A DNA stretch of 64,000 bases from Parerythrobacter_A sp963838735 (GCA_963838735.1 CAWISG010000006.1:124001-188000), one strand, 5' to 3'; shown: positions 44,129 to 53,932, counted from the first letter of the stretch. The notes: generated from the letters alone by a model not told the origin. Numbers and translations are program-made.

Positions 44129-46050
44129 GTCGTTTGCGGGCCACGGGCGGCCGGTGCTTTCGCCGCATCGTTTCTTGCGGCCGATTTGCCACCACCCGCC
44201 TTTTTGGCGGCATGTTCTTCTGCGGACGGGGCGCGGGGCGGCGTGAAAGAAAGGATTGTGTCACCCGCACGCGGTTCGGGCCGCGCCGCATGGGTGAAGA
44301 AGCGCACATTGCCCGTTTCGCGCATCAATAGCAGCATGTGCGCCGATTCAGGCAGGCTTTCCTGCGCATCCTTGAAATCGAACTCTTCGGACAGTCGCGT
44401 CTTGCGGAAAACCCAGCCCTGGTTCTGCCGCTCATGGACATCGGCCACACCGAAGCCGCTTTCGAACAATGCCCGTCCGCGAATGCTTGGAGGCAGTGCG
44501 TGGCGATCCGTTTCCTCGGTCGATTCGCCCAGCTGGTATACCGCGTCGCGCCCGATTTCGTGTGCGAATTCATTGCAGACCAGCGCATTATACGCCTCGT
44601 TGTCGGTCGCCGCGACCAGCATCTGGAACGGTGTGAGGTCGAGATTGTGCTCGGTCGCCTCGTTCAGGATTTCGCCGTGATATACTGGCAAACCCTCGCG
44701 CCGGGCGGCGGAGAGGCGCTGCCAGCTCTGATCGACAATGGTCATCGGGATTTTAAGTGCTTCCAGCTGCTTGCCAAGCGCGATGGTCCAGGGCGTGCTG
44801 CCGACAATTAATACGCCCGGTCGCGTCGCGCCTTTCACTTTCAGCCATTTCGCGACCAGATCGATGGTGAAGCCGTGCGCCAGGATAGTGACGACCACGA
44901 CCGCAAAACTTAGCCCAATCAGCAGATTGCCGTCATTGAAGCCCAGCTCGTTCAGCCGCAACGCGAACAGGCCGGAGATAGCCACCAGCACAATGCCGCG
45001 CGGTGCGATCCACGCAAGGAACAGTCGCTCGTTCCACGGCACCGAGCTGAAGGCGAGACTGATGAGGATAGTCACCGGCCGCACAAGGAACAGCAGCGCC
45101 AGCAGGAACAGCATGAGGCGGAAACCTTCGGCGCGGCGCGGGTCGAGATATTCGAGATCCGACACATCAAGGGAGGACGACAGCAGAATAAAGATGCCCG
45201 ACACCAGCAGGACGGCGATGTTCTGCTTGAACGGATGGATGGAGCGCAGGCTGGAAACATGCATGTTGGCCAGGGCCACACCCATGACTGTCACGGCGAC
45301 CAGACCCGCCTCGTGCTCGATCTTGTTGGACAGCACGAAAACCGCGACAACCGCGACCAGTAGCACCGGAACCTTAAGATATTCGGGCACCACGCCGCGC
45401 GGAAATGCCCAAGCGATGGCGCGGGCCGCCGCGTAGCCGATAAGGCCAGCCAGGATTGCCGCAATGATCAGCGGCGGGACGACCTGAATCACGCTGGTAC
45501 TGGTGCCTTCGGCTTCGGCCTCGGCGACCTTGCGGAAATATTCATAGGCAATCACCGCGCACAGCGCGCCGGTGGGATCGTTGACGATGGCTTCCCATTT
45601 CAGAATAGATGCAGGGCGCGTTTGTACCGAGGACTGGCGCAGGAGCGGGATCACCACCGTGGGGCCGGTCACCACCAGAATGCCACCGAACAGAACAGCC
45701 ACCGGCAGGGCCAGTCCGCCGATGTAATGCGCCGCTGCCGCGCCCGCGGCCCAGCCTATCGCGACGCCGATTGTCGCCAGCCGCCAGACGGCTTCGCCCG
45801 AATGGCGCAATTCGCGGTAATCGAGGCTGAGGCCGCCTTCGAACAGGATCAGCGCGACCCCGATGGCCACCATTGGCTCCAGCAAATCGCCGAACGCCGC
45901 TTCGGGGTCCATGTAGCCGAATACGGGGCCCACCAGAAATCCGGCAGCCAGCATCAGCACGATGGCAGGCCAGCCGGTGCGCCACGCAACCCATTGCGCG
46001 CCGATCCCCAGAACGCCGACCAGCGCGATGACAAGTGCTTGTTGTTCCAA
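44125..46050 (-). CDS. Cation/proton antiporter (CPA1/NhaP type) with C-terminal TrkA-N domain
   Basis: A 641-residue membrane transporter. About twelve hydrophobic segments (to about residue 410) contain the CPA signatures GVALILFEGGLSLDYRELR, VTGPTVVIPLLRQS and WEAIVNDPTGALCAV (ND motif). A cytoplasmic Rossmann-like TrkA-N region follows (VLIVGSTPWTIALGKQLEAL to about 540), then a basic Ala/Lys tail. I chose TTG at 46050 because AAGGGG lies 7 bases upstream; the frame is open to another TTG at 46086. It is likely to exchange Na or K for protons. Confidence 0.9.
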   Translation of the reverse strand: MEQQALVIALVGVLGIGAQWVAWRTGWPAIVLMLAAGFLVGPVFGYMDPEAAFGDLLEPMVAIGVALILFEGGLSLDYRELRHSGEAVWRLATIGVAIGWAAGAAAAHYIGGLALPVAVLFGGILVVTGPTVVIPLLRQSSVQTRPASILKWEAIVNDPTGALCAVIAYEYFRKVAEAEAEGTSTSVIQVVPPLIIAAILAGLIGYAAARAIAWAFPRGVVPEYLKVPVLLVAVVAVFVLSNKIEHEAGLVAVTVMGVALANMHVSSLRSIHPFKQNIAVLLVSGIFILLSSSLDVSDLEYLDPRRAEGFRLMLFLLALLFLVRPVTILISLAFSSVPWNERLFLAWIAPRGIVLVAISGLFALRLNELGFNDGNLLIGLSFAVVVVTILAHGFTIDLVAKWLKVKGATRPGVLIVGSTPWTIALGKQLEALKIPMTIVDQSWQRLSAARREGLPVYHGEILNEATEHNLDLTPFQMLVAATDNEAYNALVCNEFAHEIGRDAVYQLGESTEETDRHALPPSIRGRALFESGFGVADVHERQNQGWVFRKTRLSEEFDFKDAQESLPESAHMLLLMRETGNVRFFTHAARPEPRAGDTILSFTPPRAPSAEEHAAKKAGGGKSAARNDAAKAPAARGPQTT

Positions 46051-46127
46051 CGCTAGGCCCCTTATTGCGATCCGACCGTAACACAACGGCGCACCGCGGC
46101 AATGGCCGGTCGGTTACGCCTGCACGC

Positions 46128-46667
46128 CTAGTCGCCTTCGAACTGCATCAGCGCATCGACCGCTACGCCCGCATGGCTCAGTCGTTCCGCGCCGCCAAGG
46201 TCCGGCAGGTCGATGGCGAAGACGGCGTGGTCCACAACCGCACCTGCCTGCCGCAACAAATCCACCGTTGCGAGCGCCGTGCCGCCCGTGGCGATCAGAT
46301 CGTCGACGATAGTGACCCGCATGCCCGGTGCGATGGCATGAGGATCGATCTCCAGCCGGTCACTGCCGTATTCAAGCTGGTATTCAACGCCCAGCGTGCG
46401 GGCAGGCAGCTTGCCCGGCTTGCGAACCGGCAGGAAGCCGCGGCCGAGCCGGACCGCTACCGCTGCACCGAATATGAACCCGCGCGCTTCCATACCCGCG
46501 ATGGCGTCGACCGGCTGGCGGGTGGACAGGCGCTCGGCCATCAAGTCGATACTGGCAGCAAGGCCAGCGCCATCGGCCAGCAAGATCGTGATATCGCGGA
46601 ACTGGATACCCGGCATGGGAAAGTCGGGAACGGTGCGGACGAGCGCCTTGAGGTCGTCCGGCGTCAT
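46128..46667 (-). CDS. apt: Adenine phosphoribosyltransferase
   Basis: Salvages adenine to AMP using PRPP. The 179-residue protein contains DFPMPGIQFRDITILLADGA, GMEARGFIFGAAVAVRLG, GFLPVRKPGKLPA and the PRPP-binding loop VTIVDDLIATGGTALATV. It starts 11 bases after the petC stop, so it is probably read from the bc1 operon. Upstream open frame was rejected as it lies inside petC. Confidence 0.96.
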   Translation of the reverse strand: MTPDDLKALVRTVPDFPMPGIQFRDITILLADGAGLAASIDLMAERLSTRQPVDAIAGMEARGFIFGAAVAVRLGRGFLPVRKPGKLPARTLGVEYQLEYGSDRLEIDPHAIAPGMRVTIVDDLIATGGTALATVDLLRQAGAVVDHAVFAIDLPDLGGAERLSHAGVAVDALMQFEGD

Positions 46668-46678
46668 AAAGGCGCGTT

Positions 46679-47563
46679 CTATTCGTCCGTGTCCCGCCGC
46701 ACCGGCGTCTGCGTTTTCAGCCCGGCCCAGATGTTGCGATAGGCGAGGTAGGCAAGAATAGTGGCGAAGATCAGGAAGCCGATGAACCAGACGCCCGTCT
46801 GCTTGCGCTGTTGCATCTTGGGTTCCGCTGTCCATGCCATGAACGCCGCAACGTCTGTGGACATCTGGCCGATTGTTGCTTCGGTGCCATCGTCATAGGT
46901 CACCTGCCCCGTTGCGGTCAGCGGCGGTGCCATGGCGATATTAAGGTTGGGGAAGTACTTGTTGAAATAAAGGCCGGTCGGCGTCTCGAACTCCGGAAAC
47001 TCCTCCACCAGACGCTTGCCGTTTTTTTCGTGCTTCCGGTAATCGCCATAGCCCGCCAGCAGCGATGCGACATAGGCGGTGCCGTCGTGGCGGGCTTTCG
47101 TCATCAGCGAAAGGTCCGGGGGAATCGCGTTGTTATTGGCCGCAGCCGCAGCGACGTTGTTGGGATAGACTTCGGGAAAGTAATCCTGTGGCTTGCCGGG
47201 GACGAGGATCGCTTCGCCCGTTGCTTGATCGACACCGGGAACCTGCCATTCGGCCGCCAGCGCTTTCACTTCGTCTTCGGTGTAGCCGAGTGCAGCCAGA
47301 TCGCGGAACGCGACGTATTTCAGGCTGTGGCAGGCGGCACACACTTCCTTGTAGACCTTGTAGCCGCGTTGCAGCTGCGCATTGTCCCAGCGACCCAGAA
47401 TGCCGTCCTGTGCAAAGCCGATTTGCTGCGGGTGTTCGTAAAACTCGTATTCGGCGGACAGCACCTTGTCTTCGGTCGCCCAGGTATAAAACCCGGTGAA
47501 GAAAGAGATCATCACGACGGTCGCAAAAACGAACCCTGCGAGAATGGCAAACAGGCGAATCAT
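46679..47563 (-). CDS. petC: Cytochrome c1 of the bc1 complex
   Basis: Heme c subunit that passes electrons from the Rieske protein to cytochrome c. The 294-residue protein has an N-terminal signal/anchor (FAILAGFVFATVVMISFFTG). The heme site is CAACH at residues 75-79 in YKVYKEVCAACHSLKYVAF, and a Met-ligand region NIAMAPPL lies near 218. The C-terminal membrane anchor is WFIGFLIFATILAYLAYRNI, near 265-285. Last of petA-petB-petC. Confidence 0.96.
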   Translation of the reverse strand: MIRLFAILAGFVFATVVMISFFTGFYTWATEDKVLSAEYEFYEHPQQIGFAQDGILGRWDNAQLQRGYKVYKEVCAACHSLKYVAFRDLAALGYTEDEVKALAAEWQVPGVDQATGEAILVPGKPQDYFPEVYPNNVAAAAANNNAIPPDLSLMTKARHDGTAYVASLLAGYGDYRKHEKNGKRLVEEFPEFETPTGLYFNKYFPNLNIAMAPPLTATGQVTYDDGTEATIGQMSTDVAAFMAWTAEPKMQQRKQTGVWFIGFLIFATILAYLAYRNIWAGLKTQTPVRRDTDE

Positions 47564-47587
47564 GTCAGGTCAGCTCTTTCGTCTGTA

Positions 47588-48976
47588 CTATTCGGCAGGA
47601 AGCGGATCGGCGCCGCCGGACTTGGGACCCAGGCCTCGGTTGGCATTTTCGTCGGCACCCGGTGACAGCCCTGTAGGACCGCCATCGGTCTTCCCGCCCA
47701 AGACGCGACCCGCGAGCGAGCTGTCTGCATCGTGGCCCAGCACCGCTTCGGTGATGGAATAGGGCAGTGGATCGGGCTTCTCGATGGATGATACCACCGG
47801 GATCACGATCAGGAAGTGGATGAAATACCACGCTGTGCACAGCTGGCTGAGCATCACATAAGGCTCTTTCGCAGGCGCACCGCCGAGGTAGAACAGCCCG
47901 GCCAGCACCACCATGAAGAACCAGAAGAACTTGCGGTATAGTGGGCGGTAATTCGCCGAACGCACCGGAGACCGGTCCAGCCACGGCAGCACGAACCACA
48001 GCAGGATCGCCGCGAACATGGCCAGCACGCCCCACAGCTTTGCTGACAGGATGAAGTCGAACGTGAAGGCGCGCAGAATTGCGTAGAACGGGTAGAAATA
48101 CCATTCGGGCACAATAAGCGCCGGCGTAGCAAGCGGGTTCGCTTCGATATAATTATCGGGGTGGCCCAGCACGTTGGGCATGAAAAACACGAATGCGCAG
48201 TACAGGATCAGAAATACGCCCAGCCCGAAGCCGTCCTTCGCCGTATAATACGGGTGGAACGGAACGGTATCGCTTTCCTTCTTCACTTCCACCCCGGTCG
48301 GGTTGGAAGAGCCGGGAATATGCAGCGCCCAGATGTGCAGGATGACCACGCCCATCGTCACGAACGGCAGCAGGAAATGCAGCGAGAAGAAACGGTTGAG
48401 CGCGGCATTGTCGGGCGCAAAACCGCCGACCAGCCATACCTGTAACGGTTCGCCCACCAGCGGAATCGCGCCGAACAGGCCGGTAATCACCTTGGCACCC
48501 CAGAAGCTCATTTGGCCCCATGGCAGGACATAGCCCATGAAGGCGGTCGCCATGGCAAGCAGGAAGATCACCACGCCAAGCAGCCAGATCATCTCGCGCG
48601 GCGCCTTGTAGGAGCTGTAATAGAAGCCCCTGAAAATATGCAGGTACAGCACCAGAAAGAAGAAGCTGGCGCCATTGGCGTGCATATACCGCATCATCCA
48701 ACCCCAGTTGACGTCGCGCATGATGTGCTCGACGGACGCGAAGGCAACGGTGTCGTTGGCGGCGTAATGCATGCCCAGGATGACGCCGGTGACGATCTGG
48801 AGCACGAGGCAGAAGCCCGCCAGTACGCCGAAATTATACATGTAGTTGAGGTTGCGCGGCACCGGATACCCTGCGCCCACGGCATTGTAGACCAGCCGCG
48901 GCAAAGGCAGCTTTTCATCGATCCACTGCGTGAAATCGCTCTTTGGTTCGTATTGGCGCGCCCAGGGGAAACTCAT
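47588..48976 (-). CDS. petB: Cytochrome b of the bc1 complex
   Basis: Membrane core of ubiquinol-cytochrome c reductase, binding two hemes b. The 462 residues contain eight or so membrane segments. Signatures include NFGVLAGFCLVLQIVTGVIL, MRYMHANGASFFFLVLYLHI, VLPWGQMSFWGAKVITGLF, HFLLPFVTMGVVILHIWALH (second His set) and the quinone-site motif VPEWYFYPFYAILRAF (PEWY). A C-terminal extension (about 45 residues, AVLGHDADSSLAGRV...) is polar. Lies between petA and petC. Confidence 0.97.
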   Translation of the reverse strand: MSFPWARQYEPKSDFTQWIDEKLPLPRLVYNAVGAGYPVPRNLNYMYNFGVLAGFCLVLQIVTGVILGMHYAANDTVAFASVEHIMRDVNWGWMMRYMHANGASFFFLVLYLHIFRGFYYSSYKAPREMIWLLGVVIFLLAMATAFMGYVLPWGQMSFWGAKVITGLFGAIPLVGEPLQVWLVGGFAPDNAALNRFFSLHFLLPFVTMGVVILHIWALHIPGSSNPTGVEVKKESDTVPFHPYYTAKDGFGLGVFLILYCAFVFFMPNVLGHPDNYIEANPLATPALIVPEWYFYPFYAILRAFTFDFILSAKLWGVLAMFAAILLWFVLPWLDRSPVRSANYRPLYRKFFWFFMVVLAGLFYLGGAPAKEPYVMLSQLCTAWYFIHFLIVIPVVSSIEKPDPLPYSITEAVLGHDADSSLAGRVLGGKTDGGPTGLSPGADENANRGLGPKSGGADPLPAE

Positions 48977-48994
48977 GTCTCTTGCCTCTTTCGC

Positions 48995-49573
48995 TTATCC
49001 GACCACGACCGTGGTATCGCCGGTGAACTCGTAATCCGGGACCAGCAGGTTGGTGGGGGCCGGACCTTTGCGGATGCGTCCAGCGGTGTCGTAATGGGAG
49101 CCGTGGCAGGGGCAGAAATAGCCCCCGTATTCGCCCTTGTTCTCGCCTTCCGCCGCTCCCAACGGCACACAGCCGAGATGGGTGCAGACGCCCATCGTGA
49201 TCAGGATGTCGCGGTGCCCCTCCTTGGTGCGGTCCTCCAGGCTTTCGGCATCGCGCAGCGAACCTGTCGGCGTGGCATTCGCTTCCTGTATTTCGGCAGG
49301 TGTGAGGCGTTTCACGAACAAAGGCTGCTTGCGGAAAATCGCCTTGATGCTCTGGCCCGGCTCGATCGCGGCTACGTCCAGTTCGGTGCTGCTTTCGGCC
49401 AGCACGTCGGCGCTGGGCGCCATCTGGCTGATGAATGGATACACGACGGCGAGGCCACCAATACCTGCCGCGCTGACCGCGGCGATGTTGATGAAATCGC
49501 GACGGCGCGGTTCGTCCGGCCCGCCAAGAACCGGGTCCGTGTTCACCGTTCCGGATAAATCAGTGCTCGTCAT
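48995..49573 (-). CDS. petA: Rieske iron-sulfur subunit of the bc1 complex
   Basis: High-potential 2Fe-2S protein. The 192-residue protein has a Tat-like signal/anchor (RRRDFI at residues 23-28, then NIAAVSAAGIGGLAVVYPF). The cluster motifs are CTHLGC (130-135) and CPCHGS (154-159). The ATG of MTSTDLSGTV is chosen; the open frame continues 141 bases upstream into the promoter region. It opens the petA-petB-petC-apt run. The 168 bases 49574-49741 before it hold no gene. Confidence 0.96.
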   Translation of the reverse strand: MTSTDLSGTVNTDPVLGGPDEPRRRDFINIAAVSAAGIGGLAVVYPFISQMAPSADVLAESSTELDVAAIEPGQSIKAIFRKQPLFVKRLTPAEIQEANATPTGSLRDAESLEDRTKEGHRDILITMGVCTHLGCVPLGAAEGENKGEYGGYFCPCHGSHYDTAGRIRKGPAPTNLLVPDYEFTGDTTVVVG

Positions 49574-49741
49574 CGATCCTGCCTGTTGTCGCCGCGCATC
49601 GGTAACGCGGCCCGCCTGTGAACCAGGGGGGTCTTGCGTGAAAACCCGCCACAGCTCTCGATTTGGGACTGCGTTAGCGCGCGTGGCGAAAACTGCCAAC
49701 CGACTTTTTGGCACGCACTATGCCGCAAGGTGCAAGCGCGG

Positions 49742-50428
49742 TCAGGTGGGCAGGGCAATCACGCTCAGTTGCCGGCCACCGGTCGGCCTGCCGCGATGGG
49801 TGGCGCGGCGATAGGAGTGGAAGGCATCTTCGCGCGCATACGTATCGAGGGCCAGCGTCCCGACGGAGCCGACACCGCTGCAGCGCAACCGTTTCGATAC
49901 ATAAAGCGGCAGATCGAACCGATGATAGCCTGCACGTCCTTCCGCGAAGCAGCTATCCGCATCACTATTGAAGCGCCCGCGAAAGGCGTCGTCAACCTCG
50001 TAGCTCGCCTGCTGGATGCACGGACCGACCACTGCCACCATGCACGATGGGTCGCCGCCCAGCGCAACCATCGCCTGTATCGCCGCCTCCAATACCCCGT
50101 CCAGCGCGCCGCGCCATCCAGCATGGACCGCTCCTACAACGCTGGCAGAGGGATCGTGCAGCAGCACCGGCGCGCAGTCCGCCGTGACAATTCCCAATGC
50201 CAGACCGGGCGTGGCGGTGACCAGTGCGTCGGCTTCCGGTTGCTGCTCCGGCGGGAAAGGTGCGGACACCGTTATCGCGCGCGCCGAATGCACTTGCGTC
50301 ACGCGAGCCAGCGGCGGGGAGCCGAGCGCAGAGAGGTCCGGCCTGGACGCTTCCGGAGTGCCCTTGTAAAAGGCGTGGGGCACTTTCTCCAACGTTGGTG
50401 CCGTTATCCGGTCATCGTGCTCAACCAT
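49742..50428 (-). CDS. pgeF: Peptidoglycan editing factor / laccase-domain protein (YfiH, PgeF)
   Basis: A 228-residue DUF152 (multicopper polyphenol oxidase-like) protein. In other bacteria PgeF prevents misincorporation of non-native residues into peptidoglycan and some homologues act on nucleosides. Metal-site motifs are TQVHSARAITV, IVTADCAPVLLHDP and VVGAVHAGWRGALDGV, and the C-terminus has the YRRATHRGRPTGGRQLSVI family ending. Its ATG lies 8 bases inside the end of pepN. Confidence 0.92.
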   Translation of the reverse strand: MVEHDDRITAPTLEKVPHAFYKGTPEASRPDLSALGSPPLARVTQVHSARAITVSAPFPPEQQPEADALVTATPGLALGIVTADCAPVLLHDPSASVVGAVHAGWRGALDGVLEAAIQAMVALGGDPSCMVAVVGPCIQQASYEVDDAFRGRFNSDADSCFAEGRAGYHRFDLPLYVSKRLRCSGVGSVGTLALDTYAREDAFHSYRRATHRGRPTGGRQLSVIALPT

Positions 50429-53117
50429 CGTCGAGCGACCGGCTCACCTGCTCCATCGTGTCGCGCGACAGCCCGGGCATGGCCGCGACTTTTTCCAGTT
50501 CGCCCCGCATCAAGGCGGCACGCTTGGGCTCGATTTTTCGCCAGCGTCCGAGCGACGGCACGAACCGCGCCGCCGTCTGTGCATTGATCGGATCGAGTTC
50601 GCGGATCAGGTCGCCGATCATGCGGTATCCCTCGCCGTCGCCCCCGTCCCCCGCGCCATGAAAAGCGTGCGGGTTGCCCGCAAACGCCATGTAGAGCGAG
50701 CGCACGCGGTTGGGGTTGCGCATCGTGAAATCGGTGTGCTTTGCCAGCACCTTCACGTGTTCGCGCGCCGAGGGATGCAGCGAGATCGCCTGCAGGGTGA
50801 ACCACTTGTCGATGACCAGATCGTTGCCCTTGTAGCGATTGTAGAAGTCGATCAGCGCGTCGGTACGTGCTGCGGTCTGGAGGCCGGCCAGCACCATCAG
50901 CGCACCTTGCCGGTCGGTCATATTGTCCGCCGCCCGGTACTGGTCGCGCGCCAGATCCGATGCGCGCGCCGGATCCCCCGCCGCCAGATAGACCAGCGCC
51001 TGCGTCTTCACCTTGCGCGCACCGCGCGCCGCGTGGTCATGGCCATAGGGCACGGCAGAAGTGCGGCGGTGCAGTTCGGTGAGCGGGTCGGCTAGCGCCG
51101 TGCCCAGCCACGCCTTCAGCCGCTCGCGTTCGGTATGAAAAGCGCCCGGATCGGCAGCGGGCACCTGTTCCATCAGGTAAGTCTGGCTGGGCAGCATCAC
51201 CAGCTCGCCCCGCATCGTATCGTCCAGCTTGGCATCGTCGAGAATGGCGGCAAGGGCGCGATGAACATGCGCCTGACCTGCCTCGCGCGCGGCTTCGTCG
51301 AGCGCACCGGTAGCCGCGGCTATGAGGTGTCTGGCAACCAACTCCTGCATCGCTTCGTAGCGGGCGAAGGCGTCATCGTCGTGCGCGGCAAGGAAGACAA
51401 GATCTTCCGCCGGAGTATCGCGTTCGACGGTGACGGGCGCGGAGAAGCCGCGATTGACGGACAGCACCGGGGGTGTCGCAAACCCCTCAAACGTAAAACG
51501 TTTAGAGGCGTTATCGAGAACAATCAGCTCTTCGCCGCGATGACGTCCGGTGGTGCGATCCAGCAGTGCGATGCGCAGCGGGATCGGCATTGCCGCCTTG
51601 TCGCTTTGGCCCGGCGTATCGGGCACGGTCTGTGTCAGGTCCAGCGTCGCTGTATCGTCGACATGCGACAGCGTCATGGTAACGCGCGGTGTGCCGGCCT
51701 GCGAATACCATCGGCGGAATTGCGTCAGGTCCAGTCCCGCGCCGTCTTCGATAGCGGTGATGAAATCCTCGCACGTCGCGGCCTCGCCATCGTGCCGATC
51801 GAAATAGAGGTCGCATCCTTCGCGAAAGGCGTCGGGGCCGATCTGGAACGCGGCGAGCGTGCGCATCATGCGGATGACCTCGGCCCCCTTGTTGTAAATC
51901 GTGCTGGTGTAGAAGTTGCTGATTTCGCGGAAACTGTCCGGCCGGATCGGGTGGGCCAACGGGCCGCTGTCTTCGGGGAACTGGGCGGAACGCAGGATGC
52001 GGACATCCTCGATCCGCTTGACCGCTTCTCCCTGCATATCCTGCGAAAACAGCTGGTCGCGCAGGACGGTGAAGCCTTCTTTCAAGGACAGCTGGAACCA
52101 GTCCCGGCAGGTTACGCGGTTGCCCGACCAGTTGTGAAAGTATTCGTGCGCGATGACACCTTCGACCGCATCGTAATCGCCATCCGTTGCCGTGTCGGGG
52201 TCTGCGAGGACATACTTCGTATTGAAGACGTTCAGCCCCTTGTTTTCCATCGCGCCCATGTTGAAGTCGGAAACCGCGACGATGTTGTAGAGGTCGAGAT
52301 CGTATTCGCGACCGAACACCTCTTCGTCCCAGGCCATTGCCTTTTTGAGTGATTCCAGAGCGTGCTGCGTGCGGCCTTCGTCGCCTTTGCGGACCCAAAC
52401 GTTGAGTTCGACCTTGCGGCCGGAACGCGTTGTAAACGCACCCGAATTCGCCACCAGATCACCCGCGACCAATGCGAACAGATAGCTCGGCTTGGGCCAC
52501 GGATCGTGCCACGCGGCCCAATGGATGCCATCTGGACCCTCGCCCGCATCGGTGCGGTTGCCATTGGCGAGCAGGATGGGGAATTCCGCCTTCGCGCCGG
52601 ACATGCGGACGGTATAGGTGCTGAGCACGTCGGGCCGGTCGGGGAAGAACGCAATACGGCGGAAACCCTCGGCTTCGCACTGTGTACACAGCATGCCGCC
52701 GCTGGCGAACAGGCCCATCAGCTGCGTGTTTTCGGACGGATTTATCCGGGTGACAATGGCGACGACATGTTTGCCAAGTGGGAGGGGTAAGAACAGATTG
52801 CCGTCATCCAGACGCCAGTTGTCGACACCTTCGTCGTCGACGGTGACCGATACCGGTTCAAGCCCGTCGCCGTTCAGGAACAGCGTGTCACTTGGCTCGG
52901 CATCGGGATTGGGTTCGATGGTCAGCGTTGCCGTCACTTGCGTCTGTTCCGCACCAAGTTCGAAATCCAGAGAGACCGCCGGAACGCGCCACGGATAGGG
53001 TTTGTAATCGGTGCGCAGGATGACGGGCGGGGCCTTGGGCTCAGGCGGGGCATCGGCAAGCTGCGGGTTCGGGTTTGCCGGGTCGGGGCTGGCAGACGGG
53101 GAGCGGGCGATGTCCAT
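50421..53117 (-). CDS. pepN: Aminopeptidase N (M1 metallopeptidase)
   Basis: Zinc aminopeptidase of peptide turnover. The 898-residue protein of the E. coli PepN type has an N-terminal beta domain, GAMENKGLNVFNTKYVLAD (GxMEN substrate motif), the zinc site HEYFHNWSGNRVTCRDWFQL, then SLKEG with the third ligand Glu, and a long helical C-terminal domain. The start is MDIARSPSASPDPANPNP; the open frame runs 54 bases further to a TTG but overlaps the divergent gene at 53162. An additional Pro-rich 30-residue N-terminus precedes the conserved part. Confidence 0.96.
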   Translation of the reverse strand: MDIARSPSASPDPANPNPQLADAPPEPKAPPVILRTDYKPYPWRVPAVSLDFELGAEQTQVTATLTIEPNPDAEPSDTLFLNGDGLEPVSVTVDDEGVDNWRLDDGNLFLPLPLGKHVVAIVTRINPSENTQLMGLFASGGMLCTQCEAEGFRRIAFFPDRPDVLSTYTVRMSGAKAEFPILLANGNRTDAGEGPDGIHWAAWHDPWPKPSYLFALVAGDLVANSGAFTTRSGRKVELNVWVRKGDEGRTQHALESLKKAMAWDEEVFGREYDLDLYNIVAVSDFNMGAMENKGLNVFNTKYVLADPDTATDGDYDAVEGVIAHEYFHNWSGNRVTCRDWFQLSLKEGFTVLRDQLFSQDMQGEAVKRIEDVRILRSAQFPEDSGPLAHPIRPDSFREISNFYTSTIYNKGAEVIRMMRTLAAFQIGPDAFREGCDLYFDRHDGEAATCEDFITAIEDGAGLDLTQFRRWYSQAGTPRVTMTLSHVDDTATLDLTQTVPDTPGQSDKAAMPIPLRIALLDRTTGRHRGEELIVLDNASKRFTFEGFATPPVLSVNRGFSAPVTVERDTPAEDLVFLAAHDDDAFARYEAMQELVARHLIAAATGALDEAAREAGQAHVHRALAAILDDAKLDDTMRGELVMLPSQTYLMEQVPAADPGAFHTERERLKAWLGTALADPLTELHRRTSAVPYGHDHAARGARKVKTQALVYLAAGDPARASDLARDQYRAADNMTDRQGALMVLAGLQTAARTDALIDFYNRYKGNDLVIDKWFTLQAISLHPSAREHVKVLAKHTDFTMRNPNRVRSLYMAFAGNPHAFHGAGDGGDGEGYRMIGDLIRELDPINAQTAARFVPSLGRWRKIEPKRAALMRGELEKVAAMPGLSRDTMEQVSRSLDDG

Positions 53118-53161
53118 GGGGGGCTTGGCTTTCTCTTGGTGTTCGGGCTTACAACGCGGCG

Positions 53162-53932
53162 ATGCGCACAATGTTCATATTCGGGCTGGGTTATACGGCG
53201 AAGCGGCTGGCGGCTGCGCTGGAACAGGATGGCTGGCACGTTGCAAGCACCGGGTCCGACGGCAGCATGGCGTTCGACGATGACGATGCGGTGCGCGCCG
53301 GTCTGGAGCGGGCGACGCATGTGCTGTCTTCGGTGCCGCCTGCCGAGGGCTGCGATCCGGTGCTGGCGCGATATGGTGCGCTGCTCGAAGAACGCTGGCT
53401 CGGCTACCTGTCTTCCACCGGCGTTTATGGCGATGCAGGCGGGGCGTGGGTCGATGAAAGCGCCACCACCGGCACCGGGCGACGGACGGCGCGAGCCGAA
53501 GCGGATGCCGAATGGCTTGAATGTGGCGCGCGGGTGTTCCGCCTGCCCGGTATCTACGGGCCGGGGCGCAGCGCGCTGGACCGGGTGCGTAGCGGCAGGG
53601 CGCATCGTATTAAGTTGTCCGGACAAGTTTTCAGCCGGGTGCATGTCGAGGATATCGTCGCGGGCGTCGTGGCGGGTCTGGAGGCACCGGCGGGCGCCTA
53701 CAATCTGAGCGATGATTTGCCGACCAGCCAGAATGCCGTGATCGAGGAAGCCTGCCGCCTGCTTCACGTGAAACACCCGCCCTTGCAGACGATGGACGAG
53801 GCCGGGCTGTCGCCGATGGCGCGAGGCTTCTATGCAGAGAACCGCCGCGTGGCGAATGGCAAGGCGAAGCGGGTGCTTGGCTGGCACCCGCGCTATCCGA
53901 CATTTCGCGAAGGGCTGCGCTCGCTCGACTAA
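53162..53932 (+). CDS. NAD-dependent epimerase/dehydratase family protein (YeeZ-like)
   Basis: A 256-residue extended-SDR-like protein. It starts with MRTMFIFGLGYTAKRLAAAL (NAD-binding GxGxxA variant). Catalytic-type residues lie in YLSSTGVYGDAGGAWVDE (Ser, Tyr missing the usual YxxxK lysine), followed by VFRLPGIYGPGRSALDRVRSG and VHVEDIVAGVVAGLEAPAGAYNLSDD. The substrate is unknown and the lack of YxxxK suggests a non-standard or reduced activity. The start is the ATG at 53162; upstream frame overlaps pepN. Its TAA shares CTAA with the convergent transporter gene. Confidence 0.8.
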   Translation: MRTMFIFGLGYTAKRLAAALEQDGWHVASTGSDGSMAFDDDDAVRAGLERATHVLSSVPPAEGCDPVLARYGALLEERWLGYLSSTGVYGDAGGAWVDESATTGTGRRTARAEADAEWLECGARVFRLPGIYGPGRSALDRVRSGRAHRIKLSGQVFSRVHVEDIVAGVVAGLEAPAGAYNLSDDLPTSQNAVIEEACRLLHVKHPPLQTMDEAGLSPMARGFYAENRRVANGKAKRVLGWHPRYPTFREGLRSLD

